Shown here piece after piece: positions 22,940 through 33,689 of a stretch of DNA of 64,000 nt. This DNA is from Meghimatium bilineatum. Its lineage: Eukaryota > Mollusca > Gastropoda > Stylommatophora > Philomycidae. Made by a program: the position numbers and the translations under genes. The notes below the pieces were generated by a model. That model did no database searches. It had not been told where the DNA came from and saw only the letters and a program-made list of their open reading frames with translations. Location: the NCBI GenBank assembly GCA_034231615.1, contig CM067315.1, positions 27,947,623-28,011,622 of the forward strand. The letters run 5' to 3'. Numbering within the stretch: the first letter of the stretch is position 1; each line of letters begins with the position of its first letter.

Positions 22940-23682
22940 CACAAGGAAGAGAACACTTAATATAAGGAAGTCTATGAAAGTCTACACAACATTACTTGCC
23001 ACATGATGTTTATTAGATAAATAATTTGCGCAATTGTGCCAGCTCATGCGATGGTCATTTCCATTTTGTCTTCACATGTGTGTATTCTATGTCAATTCAC
23101 TCATTCTCTCTGGGTGAAATCATTCTTGAAAGATGTGTAAACAGTGTAAGAATGGTGTTACAGTTTTCATTGCTGGAGTTGTTTGAACAAATTCATTCGC
23201 GACGCAAAAAAAATAAGAAAGACCCACATGTTAAGACGTGGAATTCAAGGCAAAATAATATTAAACAAATGGAAAATGTTGTTTCAGCACATTATAAGAA
23301 ATAAAAGTCAGATATACATGAGACATTGTTAACGGCAATATGGCCAACTGCGTGTGAGGTCCTAAGTGGTTTATTTAGTTCCTAGATGGCGCGGTTGTCA
23401 ATAGCAAGCGGATGATGGAGTCAGAGAGTGGAGGGTTGTGCTAAAGAATTATGAGTGATTGAACAATGTGTGATCAGTCAAACAGAACAAAGAATACAGG
23501 ACTCTAGTTAGAAAACAGCGTCTTCGCGACTTGGTAAGTAATCGCTGAAAACTATGGGGAGAAATTAAAGGTTGGAAATTTTGCCAGCACTACATACATA
23601 TGCGGGAAAAGCGAACAACCCAAGGCCGTCAATTAATTAAAAAGAGGAGATGGGTCGGTTAATTAATCAAAAATATGATAAC
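22940..23682. other. Unassigned sequence
   Basis: Unique AT-rich DNA. A 92-codon frame (23026-23304) is unrecognised. Confidence 0.4.
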
Positions 23683-23860
23683 CTTTTCTTCGTGGCAGTG
23701 AGTGGTAGGGATTACTCAGACCAGTTCTAAGTCGGAAGATTGAAACCTGGTCTCTTCTTCACAGTGAGCGGTAGGGATTACTCAGACCAGTTTTAAGTCG
23801 GAATTTTAAACTTGGTCTCTTCTTAACAATGAGTGGTCGGGATTACTCATATCATTTTCT
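23683..23860. repeat. Tandem repeat, about 66 bp x 3
   Basis: Three imperfect units containing ggtagggattactcagacca and ggtctcttctt. Confidence 0.8.
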
Positions 23861-23897
23861 GAATATTCTCTTAGCCTTTTAACCACGGTAAATTAAA

Positions 23898-24165
23898 TAA
23901 GTAAAGAAACCATAGTATTTATTAATGCAGTAGGGGTGTGAGATGTTAACTACCTCACATTTCAGTGTCTCTGCAAGTGAGGGCGGTAGCCATCTCCTCT
24001 CCCTCGCAGTTTTTACTTCCCGGATGAATCCGGTACCAATTTAAGACTGGGTCGACCCGGGAGCAGTTACGATCTGAAAAAACATTTCTGCCTCAACTGG
24101 GGAATGATACAGCACCACTCATTTGCGAAGCCAGTGCGTTCACCTTTTTCACTGTGGCTGTGTTA
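23898..24165 (-). mobile_element. SINE-C copy, decayed
   Basis: Same order of blocks as the other SINE-C copies (tgcagtaggggtgtgagatg, gccatctcctctccctcgca, ggtcgacccgggagcag, aactggggaatga). The tRNA-like head has decayed (cagtgcgttcacc in place of cagtgcgctaacc). Confidence 0.75.
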
Positions 24166-24295
24166 TATTAGCACATTTATTTCATCATATTAGGCACTGT
24201 CCTGAATTTGGCATTTTATTTCTGCAGTCTTTAACCAGCGCAAATTACTTGACGGTACGATTTAGTCTATCTGCCTTCTCATTTCTATGAATGTT

Positions 24296-24791
24296 CATCA
24301 TCATCATCAAGTGCCGTCTCCGCAACGAAGGTTGGCTGCAACGTATCTCCAACATAATCCTGCCTCTTGTCGTGGTGGTGCACTCTGCTAGACTGTAACT
24401 TGTCCATCGTGTAATGTTACTCTCCCACGTGTATCTCTGACTACCTCTTGCTCGCTTCCCTTTGACTTTACCCTCAAGTAAGGTCTTCAATAGGGTGTCA
24501 TGTCTTTTAATGTGTCCAAAGTATTTTATTTGCCTGATCTTTATTTCTCTTAGTAGTTCTTTCTTCATATTAAGTGTCTTTAGCACCTCTTTATTTGTTT
24601 TCTTCTCTTTCCATGATGTTCTCCCTATTCTTCTATATACCCACATCTCAAAGGCATCAATTTTGTCTTCTAATTGTTTATTTAGTGTCCATGTTTCTGA
24701 GCCATACATTAATATGGAATAGATGTAGCATTTTATAATTCTCATTTTTAACTTGTTTGTAATTTGTTTAGATATTAATAATTTACTCATG
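24296..24791 (-). mobile_element. LINE C-terminal fragment with 11-bp target duplication
   Basis: 496 bp, bounded by ctatgaatgtt at 24285-24295 and 24792-24802. The minus strand is open throughout and reads KLKMRIIKCYIYSILMYGSETWTLNKQ, DAFEMWVYRRIGRTSWKEKKTN, QIKYFGHIKRHDTLLKTLLEGKVKG and RQRYTW-like closing blocks, then a (ATG)n-type tail read as MMMM. This is the region after the polymerase of an RTE-like LINE. The intact frame suggests a recent insertion. A related decayed copy lies on the plus strand at 25195-25830. Confidence 0.8.
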
Positions 24792-24839
24792 CTATGAATG
24801 TTACTGTTGCTTGAATGTTACTGTTACTGTTGTTTTTTT

Positions 24840-25000
24840 CCGCCGAAGACGGATGTGTCGGGCCATTTGCGCAAATAAAACGGCGACACAACGCATTTCC
24901 ATTCTCTGGACAACGTCCTGCTGGAAATCTAGTAGGACAATGGTCCTGCTACAAGAGAATTCAGCAGGAGTTTGAGAATGAACGCTGAAGAAGAAGAAGA
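24840..25000 (+). mobile_element. SINE-B copy
   Basis: About 160 bp from ccgccgaagacggatgtgtc to gagtttgagaatgaacgctg and (GAA)n. It shares with SINE-A the blocks ggatgtgtc.ggcc, cacaacgcatt, ttctctggac and the tail, but has its own 5' start and the extra block gtaggacaatggtcctgcta. Confidence 0.85.
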
Positions 25001-25013
25001 ATACTACTTTGAC

Positions 25014-25112
25014 TTTACTGAACGTATTACTAACTCTCATCAGTGAAGGAATGTATTACTAACTCTCATCAGTGAAGGAACGTATTACTAACTCTCATCA
25101 GTGAAGGAACGT
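25014..25112. repeat. 29-bp tandem repeat x 3.5
   Basis: Units contain gtattactaactctcatcag, starting just after the SINE-B tail. Confidence 0.85.
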
Positions 25113-25194
25113 ATGATAGGAATAATATTTTTTGAGGTTTATAAGAAACAGAACATGCTCATCTTCACAACACTGTACAGTGTATTGGAAAAAC

Positions 25195-25830
25195 AGTGCA
25201 TACATCATCTCACATAGCATATGCTAATCATAAAAATACATGGAGAGAAACTACAACAAGTAGAACATTTTCAATATCTTGGACATATAGTCACAAATGA
25301 CGGCAGATGTGAAACAGAAGTTAAAAGGAGAATAGGAATGGTTAAAAGTACTTTCAATGACTTGAGCAAAGATATTAACATCTAAACAAACTACCAAAAA
25401 AAATGAGAATTATAAAATTATACATCTATTCTATATTAATACATGGTTCAGAAACATGGACAATGAACAAACAGTTAGAAGACAGAATTGATGCCTTTGA
25501 TGTGTGGGTATATAGAAGAATATGGAGAGCATCATGGACAGAGAAGAAAGCAAAGAGGTTCAAACAACACTTAATATGAAGAAAGAATTATGGAAGGAAA
25601 TAAGATCAAACAAATAAAGTATATCATGGACATAGAAGACATGGCATCTTGTTGGAGACCTTACTTGAGGGTAACATTGAAGGGGGGAGCAAGAGGGAAT
25701 CAGGGATACAAGGGAGATACTAAATTCGTGAAATGAACTGATTACTGTCTAGCAGAGTGCGCTACCAAGACAAGAAACAGAGGATGTTGAATATCTGTTG
25801 CAACCAACCTTCGTTGCCGAGACGGTAACA
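25195..25830 (+). mobile_element. Decayed LINE C-terminal copy
   Basis: Same family as 24296-24791, opposite strand. Reads EHFQYLGHIVTNDGRCETEVKRRIG, MRIIKLYIYSILIHGSETWTMNK, DAFDVWVYRRIWRASW and, in other frames, closing blocks up to caaccttcgttgccgagacg. Several frame breaks. Confidence 0.7.
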
Positions 25831-25872
25831 TCAATGATACATCATTGCATTTTAGCCTCCATCGAACCATAT

Positions 25873-26089
25873 TTCTTCTTCTTCTTCTGCGTTCGTTCTC
25901 AAACTCCTGCAGATTAGCAGGATGCAGTCCGGAGAACGGAATGCGTTGTGTCATGGTTTACATCATTGCTGCGATATCTGCGCCTTTCGGTCTGACACAT
26001 CCGACTTCAGCGTGGCTTTGGGTCACTAACCCTATATGGTATGGTACAGCCAACTCTGTCGCCTTAGTCGCCTGTTACGACAAGCGTGG
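25873..26089 (-). mobile_element. SINE-A copy, 5'-truncated
   Basis: From the (GAA)n tail at the left, through tgcgttcgttctcaaactcc, atgcgttgtgtcatgg, gcctttcggtctgacac and gtcgccttagtcgcc, to the caagcgtgg block. It lacks the first 60 or so bases of SINE-A. 26090-26340 is unassigned. Confidence 0.85.
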
Positions 26090-26340
26090 AATTTTACGAC
26101 AATTTCTGAAATTCGACTCCAAGTATATAAATAGTGACCAGTGAAAATCACAACAACAATCAAAAAACCTAACGAATGAAGTCCTGTTTACTTTCTATAC
26201 AGAGTTCTATAGTGCCGGCGGGTGTGAACGTAGTGTCACAATCAAAGTTAATGAGCGCACAGTGAATTTATAGACACAATATTCTTGTCAGTAAACTCTG
26301 AAGTTCTAATATATCGGACTGTTGAGTCAATTTTTCAAAC

Positions 26341-26450
26341 TGTAACACAATGTATCTCCATTCTCTAAATTACATTATTCATGGCAATCCAGTTGGACCT
26401 TTCTCCTGCTACAAGAAGGATCCAGCGGAAGTTTTAGAAGAAATGCTAAA
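26341..26450 (+). mobile_element. SINE-B copy, decayed
   Basis: cacaatgtatctccattctc, aatccagttggacc, tcctgctacaagaagg and gcggaagttttagaagaa line up with SINE-B. Confidence 0.55.
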
Positions 26451-26499
26451 AAATGTAAATTCACATATTTCAAATAATGTTGATAGAATTGATAGAATA

Positions 26500-26740
26500 A
26501 TTATGCAGACGACCAAGTACTAATACGGACATCAGAAGAACCCTTGCAAGAATATATGAACAGACTCCACACAACATGTCACAATTTCAACATGAAGATT
26601 ATTGAAAAGACCTAAGTAATGGCAACAGCACAGAAAGAAAGAAATATCACTATCTCCATCGATGATAAACACCTTAAACAGGTAAATGAGTTCACTTAGG
26701 AAGCATTATATCGAGTGAAAGGAAAAAAAACAGTAAAGAG
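26500..26740 (+). mobile_element. LINE polymerase fragment with YADD
   Basis: Reads YADDQVLIRTSEEPLQEYMNR, LHTTCHNFNMKI, VMATAQKERNITISIDD and LKQVNEFT, matching the FADD region of the LINE at 50160-51060. Stops are present. 26741-27255 is unassigned apart from AT-rich filler. Confidence 0.65.
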
Positions 26741-27263
26741 ATACAAAATAGATGCAACAAAACATACCGTCTCCATTTTATATTCATGTTTTGTTTAGTT
26801 TTTAGTAACTACTTTGAATGTTGGTCACTTGTTAGAAATACATCTTAAGAAACATCTAATGCAGAGATCTTCAATCGTCTTTTCTTTCAGCAGTACGGAT
26901 TATTCATTTTTGAGCGGAATTGGAGGTCGTTTAATCACTTTTAGTATTTCAAATATCAAGTAATATTTTATGAGCTTAATAATGTTTGTTTGTTTATTTA
27001 TTTGAGAACGCCAGGAATTGCGAGAGATTAGATCTATGTGCAGAATGCGTTTTTTCTGAGTTTTCTTTCATACCCAAGAGATTTCAGCTTTCGGTTTAGT
27101 GTAATATATATTGACTGAGTCTTCTACTCAGGGCCTATAATTGTATAAATGACTTGCTACACAGCTTTCATAAGAGAGTCTCAATATAATGCCATGTCAT
27201 CTACTAAGGTTTCCTGTTGCGTGGGTGGTTTGTATAGTGGGCCATTGGTGAGACCCTCAGATG

Positions 27264-27429
27264 CAGGGCCGGCCCTAACAATTGAGGGCCCAATGCGAAA
27301 CGGATTGCGCGGGGCCCAGTCTGGGTAGGGAAGAGGATAATAAAATAAATTATAATATGAATGTATGGGCATATGAAGTGAGGGGCCCATTGCGGCCGCA
27401 TAGGATGCAATGGCCTAAGACCGGCCCTG
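27264..27429. mobile_element. hAT-like MITE, 166 bp, perfect 8-bp target duplication
   Basis: Ends are cagggccggccctaa and, inverted, cagggccggtcttag. Flanks are ctcagatg at 27256-27263 and 27430-27437. No coding capacity. The 8-bp duplication and CAGGG ends fit the hAT superfamily. The interior is richer in G and C than the surroundings at both ends (gggcccaat, ggcccattgcggccgc). Confidence 0.85.
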
Positions 27430-27439
27430 CTCAGATGCA

Positions 27440-27597
27440 ACCGCATGCATGAGCTTAATAATAATAATAATACTCATAACACATTAGGATAATAGGGGTG
27501 CCACACTGGAGACATCAACACAAAAAGCTCTCCAAACATATATATCGTCAGCCATTCAGAGCAGTGTAGAATAATTACACCCAGACCATTCCTTGAT
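27440..27597 (-). mobile_element. RTE-like LINE 3' part, left piece of an interrupted copy
   Basis: Colinear with the 3' part of the minus-strand LINE at 34125-34799 (ggggtgccacactggagac versus ggggtactacattggatgc; accattccttgatact versus tccattccttgatgtt). The copy continues at 28121-28440 after a younger LINE insertion. Confidence 0.65.
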
Positions 27598-28120
27598 ACT
27601 ATTCCTTAATATCTGGAGATCAAAGTCAATCAGCACACGCACGAAAATGCGCTTATTTAATTCCTGCGTTATTCCGATGCTATCATATGGATGTGAGAGC
27701 TGGAAAAGCTCTTTATCTTCAGAAAAGAAATTACTGAGTTTCGAGAACAAATGTCTTCGTAGGATAACTAACACCCATTGGAGTGAATTCAAATCAAATG
27801 ACAAAATCAGAGAAGAGACACATCAAAATTTCATCACAGATGTTATCAGAAAACGCCGTTGGTCCTACATCAAGCATGTCCTACGCGCAGACATCAACAG
27901 AGTACATCACCAATATCTTGAATGGATACCTACAGGCAAAAGAGTCATAGGTAGACCAAAAGAAACACTCACAAGAACAGTACTTAGAGAAAGTAAAACA
28001 ATTAATATCCATACTATCCAAGAACTGCAGAGAATAGCTTTGAACAGACAGAATTGTAGAGATCTGACCTCTGTCCTATGCGCTAACTTCAGCGCAAAAG
28101 GAAAATGAATGAATGAATGA
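27598..28120 (+). mobile_element. LINE C-terminal insertion nested in an older LINE
   Basis: 523 bp flanked by attccttgat at 27588-27597 and 28121-28130. One frame is open for 171 codons and reads TKMRLFNSCVIPMLSYGCESW, LLSFENKCLRRITNTHWSEF, RKRRWSYIKHVLRAD, GRPKETLTRTVLRE, then a stop and an (ATGA)n tail. Same group as 46253-46820. Intact frame, target duplication and tail indicate a recent 5'-truncated insertion. Confidence 0.85.
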
Positions 28121-28440
28121 ATTCCTTGATGTTATCAATCCAGGATTTTCTCTAACCTTCTTCCACCCTCGACTGTTTCTTGCACAGTACTTTTAAAAAG
28201 CGAGTCTCGTTACATGTCCAAACCAAACAAGATTACGCCATTTCACCACTACCACAGTGGTTCCTATTAACCTGCAAGTTTGTCTATTTACTGCCAGACA
28301 TATATATTTGTCTTGTGTTGTATATATACAATTCTTAACAAACGTCTGTAACACTTGCTTTAAAAAATCCTGAATCTTTCTTTCTGTGTCTGCATTGAGT
28401 TTCCAATTTTTCACATTCGTATGGAAGTATACTTAGCACT
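28121..28440 (-). mobile_element. RTE-like LINE, right piece of the interrupted copy
   Basis: Minus strand reads NWKLNADTERKIQDF and RNLVWFGHVTR, equivalent to RWTLTADMERRLQAF and RKLAWFGHVCR in the 34125-34799 copy. Decayed, with internal rearrangement between the two blocks. 28441-28697 is unassigned. Confidence 0.7.
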
Positions 28441-28697
28441 CGCGAAATGAATAGATCGATATATACTATAATATTGATTCTACTTTTCCATATCATTTAT
28501 GAGCTTATGAATCTATGCATATGGCATTTTACAATCACCGTGACGGACAAGAAAAAAAAAACTACTTAGTGGATCGATTTATCCCATTCCTTGGTCTAGT
28601 GCACATCTTCGAAAGCAGGATATCGCTGGAACTCAGAAACATTATTCGGTATGACTGCAAGTTAGTATCAACATGCACTGAACAAATCCATAGATGA

Positions 28698-29402
28698 CAC
28701 AGTGGGTTAGGGATTACCAGAAGCAGTGCTGAAGTCGGATGTGTCAGGTTGCAATGTGTGGATATTGCAGCCAAGTTGTAATCAGTTTAAACCCATTCCG
28801 TTTTCGGACTACACCATGATAACTTGGGACTACATCATGATACCTTCGAACTACACCATGATAACTTGGGACTATACCATGATAACTTGGGACTACACCA
28901 TGATAACTTGGGACTATACCATGATAACTTGGGACTATACCATGATAACTTGGGACTATACCATGATAACTTGGGACTACACCATGATAATTTCGAACTA
29001 CACCATGATAACTTGGGACTATACCATGATAACTTGGGACTACACCATGATAACTTGGGACTATACCATGATAACTTCGGACTACACCATGATAACTTGG
29101 GACTACACCATGATAACTTCGGACTCACCATGATAACTTGGGACTAAACCATGACAACTTGGGACAACACCATGATAACATGGGACTACACCATGATAAC
29201 TTGGGACTTCACCATGATAACTTGGGACTACACCATGATAACGTTGGACTACACCATGATAACTTGGGACTTCACCATGATAACTTTGGACTACACCATG
29301 ATAACGTTGGACTACACCATGATAACTTCGGACTACACCGTAATAACTTCTGACTACACCGTGGTAACCAACAGTAACGTGAGAAAGAACGCAGAAGAAT
29401 AA
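28698..29402 (+). mobile_element. SINE-A copy split by an internal minisatellite
   Basis: The left part, 28698-28812, has agtgctgaagtcggatgtgt, a decayed gcagatatcgcagc block and ccattccgttttcggactac. The right end, 29380-29402, has gagaaagaacgcagaagaa, the SINE tail. The 30 or so bases that normally lie between are replaced by about 27 tandem units (28807-29375). Confidence 0.8.
28807..29375. repeat. Minisatellite, 21 bp x about 27, inside SINE-A
   Basis: Units are 21 bp containing gactacaccatgataacttg. The word ggactacatc is part of normal SINE-A, so the unit began as SINE sequence. 21 is divisible by three, hence the repeated reading DYTMITW or GLHHDNL; not a gene. Confidence 0.93.
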
Positions 29403-29469
29403 ATATATCATATAGGCGATTCTCTGTATTTGTCGTTATTCACCGGCAGCAAGTGCCTTGCCGTCTGGT

Positions 29470-29720
29470 GTAACCAATCATCTATCTACATGTTCCTTCA
29501 GCGCTGAATACGGTACACGGGGCAGAGACCAGTGTCTCCAGTTTCAGCGATGTGATGCTACTGTGTGTAATTCTTGTATATTGTTGAGACCCGTAGTCAT
29601 ACCCTCTTTGATGGTTATTATGTGAAGACTCTCTCTTGGTCTTCCTCTTTTTTCTATTGCCATATAGTACCAGTTTTAGTTGCAATCTGTTTTCATTCAT
29701 TCTAAGCACATGTCCAATAT
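29470..29720 (-). mobile_element. LINE C-terminal fragment
   Basis: Minus strand reads GHVLRMNENRLQLKLVLYGN, RKKRKTKRES and a decayed W..R..W region. Matches the GHVLRM...GRPK block of RTE-like LINEs. One 75-codon frame remains. Confidence 0.6.
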
Positions 29721-29769
29721 AAATATATCCTTTTATTCTTATTTTTGTAGAAACATAAAGGAGACAACT

Positions 29770-30655
29770 AGCGACTTATATTGGTCACCGACTTATACGT
29801 CTCCTTGCTTTACTGTCGTATATCGATGACCAATCATACATCTCCTTATGTCACTGCAGTTGCGTAGCGAGGGAGGGCGGAGGAGCGGACCTCCCCGGGC
29901 GGCATCATCGTGAGGACGGCAATTTTTTTTTAGTCCAGTCTTTCACAATATCTGACAGTATTTTTAATGTCACAAAGGCGGAGAATTATGATTCCGCCCC
30001 GGACGCTATCGACCCACGCTACGCCACTGTGTTACTGTCGTATATCGATGACCGATCATACATCTCCTTATGTTACTGTCGTGTATCGGTTTCCAATCAT
30101 ACATCTCCTTACTTTACTGTCGTATATCGGCGACAGATCATACATTTCCTTACTTTACTGTCGTATATCGGCGACAGATCATACATTTCCTTACTTTACT
30201 GTCGTATATCGGCGACAGATCATACATCTCCTTATGTTACTGTTGTATATCGGCGACAGATCATACATCTCCTCACTTTACTGTCGTATATCGGCGACAG
30301 ATCATACATGTCCTCACTTTACTGTCGTATATCGGCGACAGATCATACATCTCCTTACTTTTCTGTCGTATATCGGCGACAGATTATACATCTCCTTATG
30401 TTACTGTCGTATATCGATGACCGATCATACATCTCCTTACTTTACTGTCGTATATCGGCGACAGATCATACATGTCCTCACTTTACTGTCGTATATCGGC
30501 GACAGATGATACATGTCCTCACTTTACTGTCGTATATCGGCGACAGATCATACATCTCCTTACTTTACTGTCGTATATCGGCGACAGATCATACATCTCC
30601 TTACTTTACTGTCGTATATCGGAGACAGATCATACATTTCCTCACTTTACTGTCG
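29770..30655. repeat. Satellite-like array, 41 bp x about 17, interrupted by a MITE
   Basis: Units of 41 bp contain tttactgtcgtatatcggcg and cagatcatacatctcc. Two or three units lie left of the MITE and about 15 to its right. Unit variants (tatgttactgtcgtatatcgatgacc against tactttactg...ggcgacag) alternate. The period is not a multiple of three, yet three staggered frames remain open; not coding. Confidence 0.9.
29857..30029. mobile_element. hAT-like MITE, 173 bp, inserted in the 41-bp array
   Basis: Ends are cagttgcgtagcgaggga and, inverted, cagtggcgtagcgtgggt. Flanks are tgtcactg (29849-29856) and tgttactg (30030-30037), an 8-bp duplication with one difference, both copies being array sequence. 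No open frame of note. Confidence 0.85.
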
Positions 30656-31355
30656 CCAATATTGCAACGGATAAACTCATTAACCGCGTTCATGGAAACA
30701 GAACAGTGGTTCTCAACTAGTGTCATACCGCCTTCCCAGACGCCATCTATTTCCAGGTGATTTTGCCCAAGATGGAAAAAAGTGTACCTAATGATGTACT
30801 TAATGTGTTTCTTAGATCTTGTAACACATCCTCACTCTTAGATCGTTCTCGCTCCTTTAATATTTTTAGATATTGTGGTGACTGGATTACCAGAACCACA
30901 ATCTCCACTTTTAAGGTTATAAAGCTCTGATATAATCAAATTGGACTAATATCCGTGTTTAAAATGAGCGTACCGCACCAGAATAATTACATTTTACTTA
31001 ATCAAGGCATCATTTATCTGTAAAACCATATCTCTGTGAGCTCCAGTGTTTGTCTTCAACGATTACTAATTGTCCAAGAAACTCAAATCGATCATTTCAG
31101 GTTTATTTCATGTATTAATTTATTCCATACATCAAAGAATTTTATCATTCTGCCATTCGTCCATTTCTTAATTGTGTAGTTATGATAGAGGTTGACAGAT
31201 AGTTGAAAATGTACATGGCCAAATCTTATATAAAAAATTGCTAAACTCTTTTCGTATTTAGACACTAGTGACAATATAACAAAATCCAGTTTGAAGTCAA
31301 TAAAATATAAATAAAATCTATCATTCTGATAAGTGTTTCTTATTGTAATAAGATT
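30656..31355. other. Unassigned sequence with possible old hAT-like MITE
   Basis: cagtggttctcaac at 30704 is a typical hAT terminus. Part of what follows (about 30880-31015: ttaccagaaccac, gatataatcaaattggact, gcgtaccgcaccagaa, tacattttacttaa) is repeated, diverged, at 33700-33825. No open frame. Confidence 0.4.
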
Positions 31356-31368
31356 CAATTATAAGATT

Positions 31369-31463
31369 AGGCGCATAACGGTGGCACAACGTAATCACTC
31401 TCCCGGCGGAAATCGCACGGATATCCGTGCTGGTTACAATGAAGCGAACGCAAAACAAACAAA
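31369..31463 (+). mobile_element. Element X, 5'-truncated 95-bp copy with 13-bp target duplication
   Basis: Flanked by caattataagatt at 31356-31368 and 31464-31476. It runs aggcgcataacggtggcac to an (AAAC)n tail and is almost identical to the last 95 bases of element X at 43101-44223. It contains the palindrome gcacggatatccgtgc and the small hairpin gcgtaatcac(gc). Alone it would pass for a very short SINE; the longer copies show it is a 3' end. Confidence 0.88.
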
Positions 31464-31476
31464 CAATTATAAGATT

Positions 31477-32344
31477 CAATTGTATTATGTTTCTCTGTTT
31501 TACTGTATCCTCAGAAACTAGATAATAACTTCTGCCAACAACAGCATTTGTTTTTATGACAAAACTCTTCACATTTCATCATTGATATTTCATCACACAA
31601 AACATTGTGAAAAATGTGATACATTTTCATTGTTTAAAAAAAAAATAAAGCATAAACTTTAAATATTATGGTCAGTTTCATTTAAAAAGAAATCAAATTC
31701 ATCAGATACTTCATGAATTGGCAAATACTGCAACACTTTATTATAACCAATTATGTGCATCCCTTAAAAAAAAACCTCCACCAATCCAGACACGTCGTTT
31801 TCTTCTACACCTCACGTGCCCCTTCAGGAAGTATATAACAGTACATTTCGTGTGTTCCGACAGAAATTCACAATCAACTTCTCTAACCTGGTCACCGTTT
31901 TACTTACACAGACCCAGCTACAAAACGAATTCAAAATTACAGTCTCAAATTTCTTTACATAATGCACAGAATAAAATACTCTCTACAGCAGAAGTCTTTA
32001 TTCTTGAAAGCCGCTGCTCGTAATGCCTGGCCCATGTTAAGTCGATGACTACATGGTAAATACTCAGATAGTGTCAAGTTGTTACCCGCGTCACATAGAA
32101 AGCAAACAGACACGAAGGAACAATATTACCATAAAAGTATGTGTCTTATTACATCGCGTGTGAAACTTGCATGAAATTATCAACCCAGCAGTTGCGTACG
32201 CTAGGAATAGTTTTGTGGAAATCTTTGCCTCTTCATTGATCTAGGATCACGTGTGTTTACTTTCTTTCTTCTCATATAGATCCTATGTTGCTCTTTTCTT
32301 GAATATTCCAACCGAAGCGGGAATCAGCCCTGTATCTCGGAGAG
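31477..32344. other. Unassigned AT-rich sequence
   Basis: A 101-codon frame at 31718-32023 is unrecognised and lacks repeats or motifs. No gene call. Confidence 0.4.
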
Positions 32345-32545
32345 ATTGCAATTATTTTTTGCTATTGTTATCGTTATCGTTTTTATTGTTATTGTTTATG
32401 TTATTGTTTTATTGTTGTTATTGATATTGTTATTATTATCAATGCTATTATTATTATTACTACTATTATTAATATCATTATTGCTATTATTATTATTATT
32501 TTATTGATATTATTACTACTATTATTGTTATTGTTATTGCCAAAG
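32345..32545. repeat. Imperfect TTATTG / ATT low-complexity tract
   Basis: Runs of ttattgttattg and attattattatt with interruptions. Confidence 0.85.
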
Positions 32546-32970
32546 CCTCCTGAATTAAATATATTTGCATCTGCTTCGCATCATTTTATCGATATAATGT
32601 GTACTCTTCATAGTTGTCTCTCATATCCAGGAGACCCTCAAATTTCAGGAGGAGTTTTAATAACAGATAAAGTCTTCTCAGAGATAGCGCAATGCTGCTG
32701 GGCACAGCTCATACTAAATGCAGTCATATTCTCAAACTGAACCATGTTCTCTGTGAGGCTATTCCAGATGGAGAGACATCGGCAAAATCGTTGCAACGTT
32801 TCGAATGTCACTAGAGAACATACACCATAGTAAAGATAAAGGTCCTGTGTGAAACGTCGCTACATTGTGTCATGCATAAAATAAGGGTTGCATCTTTTGG
32901 GAAAAGGTGAAGCGTATCTGCTCAATTGCAGAGATTGACTAATAGGACAGGAACAGATAAAAAGTAATCT
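32546..32970. other. Unassigned sequence
   Basis: No feature recognised. Confidence 0.4.
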
Positions 32971-33105
32971 GAAGGGTCATACCATGCTCAAACTGCCCAA
33001 GGACCTTACGAAATCACAAACAAGGAAATACCTTAAACTGAATTTTACAAAGTGGACGCAATAAATGGCCACTGGTAATAACAACAAGAATACCAGCAAA
33101 AATAA
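32971..33105 (+). mobile_element. LINE-Z 3'-end fragment
   Basis: caaactgcccaaggacctta, aacaaggaaatacc, ctgaattttacaaagtgga and aaatggccactgg follow the LINE-Z tail at 19045-19155. Only the end survives. 33106-33690 is unassigned. Confidence 0.6.
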
Positions 33106-33689
33106 GAGTATATCTTTTATATGTATAAATACTTTCAACGTAGCTACTTGGTTGAGTTAAATTACTAAATATGACTTATATGTTTTAAAATCTCAGTAAC
33201 AATACTATCTGGAATTTACTGCCTTTCATTTTGAGGTAGAAAGGAGCACATGTATCCGCGCTGATGCCAAAGCTGACTCATGCCAAGCAACTAACTAAAT
33301 GTCACACATTTCAAGCTGGTTTATCTTTAGTGGTAAATAATCGTCACATAAAAATCCTTATTTCTCCTTGTATAAAGTGTGTATTCTATGGAAAAAAGAA
33401 TATGCTGTTTCGACTGAAAGGTCTTTGTCAGAGACTACAGAAATGAGAAATACTGCAAAGCAAATGATGTGTTTTAAACATAATTTTGGGGTAGGTTTAG
33501 TAAGATAATTATAGAAAATGTGAATAGTTAGAAAATGTTAGAAGTATTCAAACTTATTGTTTTTACGGACCAGCAATTGAATTTTCACATCTGCTAGGGA
33601 CCTGCGTATCTGCCGAAAGTCAAAGGTCTTATATGATTTTCATAAGAACTTTCACTGATGGTTTGCGAACATATTATATAATTGTCGTT

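Noticed and set aside
23330-23560. Sequence with the look of an LTR
   Set aside because: No paired terminal repeat, primer site or coding domain in reach; an impression only.
28726-29411. DYTMITW / GLHHDNL frames
   Set aside because: Translations of the 21-bp minisatellite in SINE-A.
31718-32023. 101-codon frame
   Set aside because: No motif, no repeat, no context; likely chance.
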